Source: a bacterium
GTDB taxonomy: Bacteria; Electryoneota; Electryoneia; Electryoneales; Electryoneaceae
Assembly: GCA_019912845.1 (NCBI GenBank)
Contig: JAIOHU010000251.1
Coordinates: 1-33,668 of the forward strand
Reading direction: 5' to 3'
Length of the DNA: 33,668 nt
Under the pieces are notes generated by a model that was given only the letters and a program-made list of their open reading frames with translations, was not told where the DNA came from and made no database searches. Shown piece by piece: positions 28,201 through 33,668 of the stretch. The position numbers were made by a program, and so were the translations under genes. Numbering within the stretch: position 1 is the first letter of the stretch; every line of letters starts with the position of its first letter.

Positions 28201-29855
28201 TCCGCTGAATATCCAGTAACGTTTTCACAGTGAGCATTCCAGAAAATCACATTTCCATCTTTATCAAACGCATCAAGCAACACCGGCATATTTGATACTA
28301 TTTTGCTTAGCCTTTCCTCACTCTCTTTTAGTGCCTGTTCAGCGCGATGTTTCTCAGAAGTATCTTCATACATGGCAACAATCAATCCACTGGGGAGCTT
28401 GAAAACATAGTTTTCCACATATTGTTCAACCCTTCCATCTTTGTATAGTGACAATGGCAACTCAAGTGGTAATCCGGTTTTATTCACTTCTCGCATCACT
28501 TTGAGCAGACCAAATTCCTCAGCAGATGGGAATTTCTCTGTGATCAATTCCCCTTCAACATCTTCACGAGTGACATTGCTAAGTTTCTGACCGGAGCGAT
28601 TGATATCAACGAATCGGAAATTGTCACCATCGTTCACAGCTTGATAAATAGCGACCCCTCGACCCATATTATCAAACAACAACCTGAACCTTTCCTCACT
28701 CTCTTTTAGTGCCTGTTCAGCGATTTTTTTCTCGGTTATATCATTATGTTGGATCACTACATTTATCAACTGACCATCCTCATCCACAATTGGATAAGCC
28801 CAATTGGAGTACCATTTCTGAATCTTTTCCCTTACTTCTATATCTTGAGAATCAGCGGCAACACCAATATCAAAAAGCACCTCCCATTCTGAGGGTTCAC
28901 AATTCGCAATAACTTTTTCAAGTATTTTATCGATACCTCGACGTCTAATTTCCTCATCTTTGAAAATGTTATATACTCTTCCCTCCATTTGTTCTGGTTC
29001 GACACCAAATATTTCGCTTAACTTGGGATTAATTCGTTCACACCAACCATCCTTATCCAAAATCTGGGTAGAAACGGACGATTGTGTGAACATCTGCTCA
29101 AAAAAGTTCTTTTGATTACGTAATTCGTCAGCTACTTTATTTCTTTCAGTAATATCCAATGCAGTGAAGGTTACACCTTTAGAATAATCTGTTGAATCAA
29201 CTGGTGTCGAACTGAGCAGAACATCAACCAATTTACCCTCTTTAGTCTTGAAAACCGTTTCAAGCGTGCCGGTACCGTGTTCCTGTATCAGCCAGTATTT
29301 TTCCTTACCGATGCGTTCAAATTCAGCCTCTGACTCGTAGATCATTCTCGCACTTTTTCCGAGTAGTTCTTCTTCTGTGTATCCTGAAATCTCACAAAAC
29401 TGCCGATTTACTTTGTGGAAAATCCTGTTGATCACAACGCCGATTCCCACTGGTGCCACCCTAAAAATACTTTCGATATATTTCTCATTTTCCCGCAAGG
29501 ATTGTTCGACTCTCCTCCTTGCGCTGATGTTTCTAAGAGCTGTAACACGAATCAAACGACCCTTATATTCTGTCATTCGTCCCTGAATTTCGCAAGGGAA
29601 TGTAGTTCCATCCTTTCGTAGTGCAGTTACTTCATACGGGTCAGTCAGTCCTTCCATCATATTTTTCAACACAAGATCTCTGTCCTCTGGCACAATCCAC
29701 TCAGTCCCCATACGACCGATTACCTCTTCACGACTGTATCCGAACTCACGTTCTGCAGTTTTGTTCTGATCTATGCAAACACCTTTATCCGAAAAGAAAA
29801 TGCATTCGAATGATGCATCAGAGAGTGCTGCAAATCGATTCTCACTTTGATCCAA
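25296..29855 (-). CDS. Soluble multi-PAS sensor histidine kinase (about ten PAS domains)
   Basis: The 1519-residue protein has no signal peptide or membrane helix, so it is cytosolic. About ten PAS domains follow one another every 120-130 residues (starting near 8, 128, 250, 388, 512, 640, 770, 890, 1018 and 1150). They are joined by short helical linkers such as ALKESEERF and usually end with DITER-type motifs. The kinase core follows: HisKA with MAHEINNPLG (phospho-acceptor His1278), then HATPase_c with the N box LLKNAAQAL, DNGPGMD (G1), FEPFFTTK and GTGLGLS (G2). No receiver or output domain is attached, so a separate response regulator must exist. The start is a TTG with GGAG six bases upstream; an in-frame TAA lies six codons before it. 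The PAS2 and PAS6 units (both with AP-GIGV) are close paralogues. It is transcribed after the hybrid kinase, 367 bp away. Ligands are unknown. Confidence 0.9.
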   Translation of the reverse strand: MDQSENRFAALSDASFECIFFSDKGVCIDQNKTAEREFGYSREEVIGRMGTEWIVPEDRDLVLKNMMEGLTDPYEVTALRKDGTTFPCEIQGRMTEYKGRLIRVTALRNISARRRVEQSLRENEKYIESIFRVAPVGIGVVINRIFHKVNRQFCEISGYTEEELLGKSARMIYESEAEFERIGKEKYWLIQEHGTGTLETVFKTKEGKLVDVLLSSTPVDSTDYSKGVTFTALDITERNKVADELRNQKNFFEQMFTQSSVSTQILDKDGWCERINPKLSEIFGVEPEQMEGRVYNIFKDEEIRRRGIDKILEKVIANCEPSEWEVLFDIGVAADSQDIEVREKIQKWYSNWAYPIVDEDGQLINVVIQHNDITEKKIAEQALKESEERFRLLFDNMGRGVAIYQAVNDGDNFRFVDINRSGQKLSNVTREDVEGELITEKFPSAEEFGLLKVMREVNKTGLPLELPLSLYKDGRVEQYVENYVFKLPSGLIVAMYEDTSEKHRAEQALKESEERLSKIVSNMPVLLDAFDKDGNVIFWNAHCENVTGYSAEEAIDDPDFFAKLYPDEEYLAWIQKASKDRAGDFKDLEFELTRKDGKKRIIAWSNVSKAYPIAGWDNWAIGVDVTDRWLTTEALRKSEAYIKGIFHAAPIGIGVLEDRKFRSVNKYFFEMLGYTEAELLDKSIEIIFESREEYKRVVDMIYSSLEKYGFGAEETVGITKDGKRVHIYISIVPFERGDPSQGVIATVMNISDRVEYESKLRKNEARFRSLVENLGDGVFTHDLEGNIILVNQAACRNSGYTREELLNLRVHELDPDAIIRDDLHNLWMELTPGESVRLEVEHRRKDRTIYPAEVILNKMEIYGTEAIVAVARDITERKEFENALKESEEKLRLTFDSVGEGIVVMDQALKILQINNAMARLVGYKDKTKVIGRDAYSFLKEADIIRVQDELKEQEEANNSTETRELYDICKKDGSYFPAEVSAELMRDSDNNLIGYVALIKDVRERIAAQNALEESREKYRLLVENQTDLIVKTDKDHNFLFVSQSYCEKFGKTEEQLLGNSFLPMVHDEDRKATLSVLDQVYSPPFSCYLEHRAATTRGWRWLAWVNTGVVDEKGEIYEIVGVGRDITVQKQADQERRKLRQLLQNIINSMPSIIVGVNGNGRVTHWNSLAEEMLKISVSNAINKEFREVFPENLCSISEVQKAIANNKPFVKARMPHDFDDARLTFNITVYPIDDWNEEGAVIRADDITERVRIEEMIIQSEKMLSVGGLAAGMAHEINNPLGIILQSAQNLERRVSESVMKNVEVAMGLNLDMEAMRKYFQERGIFRYISSIREAGIRSSEIINNMLDFSRQSVATLPEVDIHELIAEAVNLASRDYDLKKKYDFKQIDLRYEFNESLPKISCDRVKLEQVFLNLLKNAAQALAEVSERNPVIIIRTSQDSDNVFVDVQDNGPGMDEHTRKRAFEPFFTTKEVGMGTGLGLSVSYFIITENHGGSMNIESTKGQGTTFTISLPKKE
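28311..28722 (-). repeat. 34-bp exact direct repeat bracketing one PAS unit of the kinase gene
   Basis: The identical 34-base segment occurs at 28311-28344 and 28689-28722, exactly 378 bp (126 codons) apart. It encodes the inter-PAS linker AEQALKESEER on both sides of the fourth PAS domain. Identity at the nucleotide level, including silent positions, suggests recent duplication or gene conversion of the linker. Recombination between the copies would remove or add one PAS domain in frame. Confidence 0.9.
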
Positions 29856-30222
29856 TGCTTTCTCCGCAGTTTATCAATGTTCAAAAACGATGAACTTCAA
29901 CGAATCCCATAATTCAGGTCGGCTACGCTATTCATATCTGGTAAGCAAAACATATAGGTACTGTACTTGAGATTTTAACTCTTCGCAATTTTTTCGGGTG
30001 GTTTTTGGAATAAAAGAGATACTCCTACCTCTCCCTGGAGGAAGCGATGTGGCAATCTAAATTTAGGCACCAGAGATATTACTTCTCTTCGTTCGCTATG
30101 ACCGATAAAAGAATAACACCTGTTCTACCTAAACGAAACAGCGAGGAACTGTGTTTTAAGTCTTGGACAAGACTCTTACCAACAATACATTCATCGTATT
30201 TGAGACCGACCACCTGAACGAA
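29856..30222. other. Intergenic region between the two kinase genes
   Basis: No gene is seen on either strand. The part next to the kinase start contains the GGAG ribosome-binding site and the in-frame TAA. The stretch 29995-30110 (with GGAGGAAGCGATGTGGCAATC and later CTTCGTTCGCTATGACC) resembles worn copies of the short 'CGCTTCGCTC..CAATGAC' repeats that are scattered in many bacterial genomes. This is recollection of style only. Confidence 0.35.
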
Positions 30223-32298
30223 TCACGCATCCACTGCATCAAGCATTTCTCTGATCTTTTTTATCAGAACGCTCAGATGGAATGGTTTGCGAATTAATGT
30301 ATGTACCGTTTCATCAAGACCGTAATGTGCAAGTGAATCATCTGTGTAGCCTGAGATTAGCAATACTTTCACATCGGGGTTGTGTTCTCTAATATACTTT
30401 GCCAATTCCACGCCGCTAACCTTTGGGAGAACAACATCACTTACAACCATATCAAATTTATCCGCTGACTCCTTGAGAATTTCAAGAGCCTCATCCCCAC
30501 GTTTTATAAGAGTAATTTCATAGCCGAACCTTTTCATCATCTTTTGAACCAAATCAGCGACTTGCTTATCATCCTCCACAATCATGATTTTTTCAACACC
30601 GAGCAAATTATCGGCAACATCATCATCTTCCTCCATGACTTCAATGTTACCTGTTGCCAGTGGAAGGTAAATGGTAAAGGTCGTCCCCTTTCTGATGATG
30701 CTTTCAACTTTTATATCGCCACGGTTCTGCTTCACTATTCCGTAAACGTTGGATAGCCCCAGTCCAGTACCCTTACTTGCATCTTTTGTTGTAAAAAATG
30801 GTTCAAATATCTTATCGAGTATGTCTTTGGGTATTCCAGTTCCGGTATCAGAAATATCTACAGCGACACAATCTCGTGGCAGGAATTCCGGTATAGTTGG
30901 TATGTAGTCACCTGGGAGATTTGTTTCCCGGGTTTTGATAGTCAATAATCCACCTTGTGGCATGGCATCGCGTGCATTAATACAGATATTAACAATTGCC
31001 TGTTCAATCATCCCAGCGTCTACAAGCGTGTTTCCAATATCTGCAGTCTTCTTAATTGTAAGATCTATATCCTCTCCAATTACCCTACGCAACATTTTGT
31101 CTAAATTGTCCAGAACAGAATTCAAATTGTTTATTTTCGGTTCGAAATATTCCTTACGGCTGTATACCAATAGTTGACGTGTAAGATTTGTCGCTCGATA
31201 GGCTGTTTCAATGATCACATCAAGATCACCGCAAAGCTTTTGATTAGTTTGATAACGCATCTTTACGATTTCAGCGTTTCCCCAGATCACTGTAATCAAA
31301 TTATTGAAATCATGTGCTACACCAGCGGCCAGACGACCGATCGCTTCCATTTTCTGGGAATGGTTAAGTTGGTTCTCCAGACGCTTGCGTTCTGTAGTAT
31401 CACGAACTACCACTAGTAACGGTGCATTCTCAAATGTTGCCAAGCGTGACAGACTGATTTCGGTAGTAAATACTTCACCTGTCAAGCGGCGATTGTGCCA
31501 TTCAAATATTCTGGGACTACCTTGTTGAGCCATCTCGATATTGCTGCGGGCAAAGAGGTAATCCTCCTGTTCATCACCAGATTGGCTTGCTGAAAGTGCA
31601 TAAAAACTCTTTCCAAGCAACGCTTCACGTGTACAGCGAAATATCTCAAGGGCTCTTTTATTGCAATCAATAACTTGGTCATCTGATAATAAAAGGAAGG
31701 CATCAGTTGTAGATTCGAATATCGTACGATAACGTGCCTCGCTTTCACGTAATGCTCGTTCATAATTATTCGAATTATCTGTAGAATTTAATGTGGCATC
31801 ACTCTGTCCAAAATCAATAGTTAAGTCGCTTTCAATTTGCTTCCCGAACTTCGCGGAGTATTTTTTCTCAAATGCCCGATTTACCGCATCACCAAGTTGG
31901 TCAAGATCAATTATCGGTTTTTGCAGATAGTCCACCGCTCCAAGCTTCATTGCAAGAACAGCATCACTGAGGATTCCCTTGCCGGAGATGATAATGATTG
32001 GTATTTCAATTGCACTTTCACGTACCTTCGCGAGGAAATCCAGACCATTCATTTTGGGCATACGAAGATCGCACAGGATCAGATCGGGTGATTCATTTTC
32101 AATCATCCGCCAACCAGTTTCACCATCAGGCGCTCCTACTACAGTATATCCTAAATCTTCGAGATAATCTGAAATATTTTCGCGAAATCCTGGCTCATCA
32201 TCAATAGTCAGCACTTTATAAGAGTCCTGGACCAGGTATCCCGTCCTGAATTGTGCTGCTGACTCAAACGTTGTAACACTGCCAAGGTCATCGGTCAT
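30223..32298 (-). CDS. Hybrid sensor histidine kinase (REC-PAS-HisKA-HATPase-REC)
   Basis: The protein has 691 residues when started at the ATG; an open TTG lies four codons upstream and neither has a strong ribosome-binding site. Domains in order: a receiver (about 28-145, VLTIDDEP, phospho-acceptor Asp77 in LILCDLRMP, conserved Lys in YLQKPI); a PAS domain (about 185-303); HisKA (about 315-380, VAHDFNNL, His329); HATPase_c (about 425-548, NARDAMPQGG, DTGTGIP, FEPFFTTK, GTGLGLS); and a second receiver (about 570-688, IMIVEDD, Asp621 in VVSDVVLP, Lys in IRKP). No membrane segment is present, so it is cytosolic. The two receivers suggest input from another kinase at the front and a phosphorelay at the back. 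It lies between the chemoreceptor and the ten-PAS kinase on the same strand. No DNA-binding output domain is present. Confidence 0.92.
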   Translation of the reverse strand: MTDDLGSVTTFESAAQFRTGYLVQDSYKVLTIDDEPGFRENISDYLEDLGYTVVGAPDGETGWRMIENESPDLILCDLRMPKMNGLDFLAKVRESAIEIPIIIISGKGILSDAVLAMKLGAVDYLQKPIIDLDQLGDAVNRAFEKKYSAKFGKQIESDLTIDFGQSDATLNSTDNSNNYERALRESEARYRTIFESTTDAFLLLSDDQVIDCNKRALEIFRCTREALLGKSFYALSASQSGDEQEDYLFARSNIEMAQQGSPRIFEWHNRRLTGEVFTTEISLSRLATFENAPLLVVVRDTTERKRLENQLNHSQKMEAIGRLAAGVAHDFNNLITVIWGNAEIVKMRYQTNQKLCGDLDVIIETAYRATNLTRQLLVYSRKEYFEPKINNLNSVLDNLDKMLRRVIGEDIDLTIKKTADIGNTLVDAGMIEQAIVNICINARDAMPQGGLLTIKTRETNLPGDYIPTIPEFLPRDCVAVDISDTGTGIPKDILDKIFEPFFTTKDASKGTGLGLSNVYGIVKQNRGDIKVESIIRKGTTFTIYLPLATGNIEVMEEDDDVADNLLGVEKIMIVEDDKQVADLVQKMMKRFGYEITLIKRGDEALEILKESADKFDMVVSDVVLPKVSGVELAKYIREHNPDVKVLLISGYTDDSLAHYGLDETVHTLIRKPFHLSVLIKKIREMLDAVDA

Positions 32299-32492
32299 AG
32301 TATTTCTCAATATCTATCTTGAAATTTGGTGTATCTTTCAAACATATATCCATCCCAAACAAACCCAAAATAGCATTTGTATTTAGCTGAAAAGAACTTT
32401 GCTTGTTCTCAATTAGAACCCAGCGTTAATCCCACATTACCCTAGAAAGAAAAGGAAAAACAAAGGTCAGATCAGTTAAACCAGTACTCAGC

Positions 32493-33668
32493 TTAAAAGC
32501 CAGAAAACTCATCATCATCCAGTTCGATAATTTGTTGAGGTATCGGTAACCTGCTTCTCTTTCCGTTTCCAGAATCCACAACACCTTTGGCTATTGACTG
32601 GTTCTGCCGTTCCATTTCCCGATTAGCAACACCTCGAGCAGGAATGTGCGCATAGTTTCGACTTGAATCCCTCAGTTTGAATTTTCTAACTGTATTCGAC
32701 AATTGTGTAGCTTGGCTGGATAATTCTTCCGCAGCCGCTGCACTTTCTTCTGCGTTGGCTGTGTTGGATTGAGTAACTGAATCTATCTGAGTCAAGGCAT
32801 CATTGATTTGTTCGATTCCAGTAGCTTGTCGACGTGAAGCATCCGTGATCTCGTTTACCAATGCAGTCGCCTTTGCAATACTGGATACAATTTCTTCCAG
32901 TGCATCTCCCGTCTTCAGCGCGATTTCCGAGCCTGCCAATACCCTTGTCATCGAGCCTTCGATCATTTCAGTCGTCTCTTTTGCCGCTTTTGCACTCCTT
33001 TGTGCCAGGTTTCGTACTTCATCAGCAACAACAGCAAACCCTTTGCCGTGAATACCCGCCCGTGCCGCTTCAACTGCAGCATTCAGTGAGAGAAGATTTG
33101 TTTGAAATGCGATTTCATCAATAACCTTGATAATTTTCGAGACTTCAGTTGAAGAATCCTTGATTTCCTTCATTGCTTCAATCATCTTCTGCATACTTTG
33201 GTTTCCAGTATCGGCCGCTAATCGGGCTTCTGCAGTAAGCTTATTCGCTTCCTCGGCATTGGCAGCATTCTGGCGGGTCTGTGAACCAATTTCCTCCATG
33301 GATGATGAAGTTTCCTCGATGGATGATGCCTGTTCAGTCGATCCTTCTGATAGGGATTGACTAGCAGAACTCACCTGTTGAGACCCAGTTGAGACCTGAT
33401 CCACGGCAACTGTTACATTACTTAGGATATTGTTCAAATTATCGAGAGTCTCATTCAACGATTCGGAGATTTCCTTGAATGAAGCCGCGATCTCGCTAGT
33501 GTCTTCATCCGGTTCGACTGGCTGGTAAGTAACTGTGAGATCACCCTCCGCCATTCGATCAAGAATAGCATTCAGGGTTTCAACCTCCTTCGACTGGTAT
33601 TCAGAAATCTTTTTGAATCTGCGTTGAGCTTTCATGATCTCAGTTTGATCAACCACTGCCTCCACTGC
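32493..33668 (-). CDS. Methyl-accepting chemotaxis protein, cytoplasmic part (5'-truncated by window edge)
   Basis: The frame is open to the window end. The apparent GTG start at 33665 is probably internal, so the sensor and membrane parts are missing. Visible are a HAMP-like segment near the start (LNAILDRMAEGDLTVTYQP) and a long helical signalling domain. Its hairpin tip has the invariant IAFQTNLLSLNAAVEAARAG, followed by GFAVVADEVRNLAQRSAKA. This tip binds CheA and CheW, and the flanking helices carry Glu/Gln pairs and Ala/Ser-rich heptads typical of methylation regions. The C-terminus is a loose linker ending in DDDEFSGF. It is acidic and ends in Phe like CheR/CheB docking tails, but it lacks the Trp of the NWETF peptide. 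Two histidine-kinase genes follow downstream. The adaptation tail function is inference. Confidence 0.93.
   Translation of the reverse strand, partial: AVEAVVDQTEIMKAQRRFKKISEYQSKEVETLNAILDRMAEGDLTVTYQPVEPDEDTSEIAASFKEISESLNETLDNLNNILSNVTVAVDQVSTGSQQVSSASQSLSEGSTEQASSIEETSSSMEEIGSQTRQNAANAEEANKLTAEARLAADTGNQSMQKMIEAMKEIKDSSTEVSKIIKVIDEIAFQTNLLSLNAAVEAARAGIHGKGFAVVADEVRNLAQRSAKAAKETTEMIEGSMTRVLAGSEIALKTGDALEEIVSSIAKATALVNEITDASRRQATGIEQINDALTQIDSVTQSNTANAEESAAAAEELSSQATQLSNTVRKFKLRDSSRNYAHIPARGVANREMERQNQSIAKGVVDSGNGKRSRLPIPQQIIELDDDEFSGF

Noticed and set aside
29995..30110. A degenerate dispersed repeat or MITE between the kinase genes
   Set aside because: The wording of the sequence resembles common REP-like repeats, but the arms do not pair well and no second copy is in the window. 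It is kept only as a comment in the intergenic entry.

Overview
The window looks like a chromosomal segment from an uncultured or lightly studied bacterium of the FCB (Fibrobacteres-Chlorobi-Bacteroidetes) superphylum. The main evidence is three large secreted proteins that end in a type IX secretion (T9SS) type A sorting domain of the NPFNP kind. This tail is common in lineages such as KSB1, Marinimicrobia, Zixibacteria, Cloacimonadota, Calditrichota and Ignavibacteria. The sequence alone does not settle the phylum. No T9SS machinery, tRNA, rRNA, CRISPR array or intact mobile element was seen.

Layout. (1) 1-9544, plus strand: two tandem giant surface or secreted proteins. The first is cut by the window edge. 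The second is a 2065-residue gingipain (peptidase C25)-like protein whose catalytic His and Cys positions are both replaced. They share about 375 residues of C-terminal architecture. (2) 9669-11332, minus strand: aspartate aminotransferase followed by a YdjM-type inner-membrane protein. (3) 11333-13698: a gene-poor region holding a small membrane protein plus XRE/YozG-like regulator pair, with a well-formed promoter and a 17-bp palindrome upstream. (4) 13699-15828, minus strand: a third T9SS cargo with two jelly-roll adhesin domains, a CARDB domain and a fibronectin-like domain. (5) 16113-17324, plus strand: ornithine aminotransferase with its own terminator. (6) 17550-24715, plus strand: a tight five-gene run of glycogen phosphorylase, cyclic-nucleotide-binding protein, AI-2E-family permease, PurL and a Yip1-like membrane protein. 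(7) 25296-33668, minus strand: a signalling block of a methyl-accepting chemotaxis protein (cut by the edge), a hybrid kinase (REC-PAS-HisKA-HATPase-REC), and a 1519-residue soluble histidine kinase with about ten tandem PAS domains.

How the parts relate. The metabolic genes are ordinary housekeeping functions (Asp/Orn transamination, glycogen breakdown, purine synthesis). The accessory interest lies in the secreted modular proteins, the signalling block and the non-coding elements. Two convergent-gene junctions (near 9600 and 13610) carry the same perfect hairpin, with a 12-bp stem and a UNCG-type loop on the plus strand. A 34-bp exact repeat brackets one PAS unit of the large kinase. A structured, terminator-ended stretch near 25035-25201 may be a small RNA.
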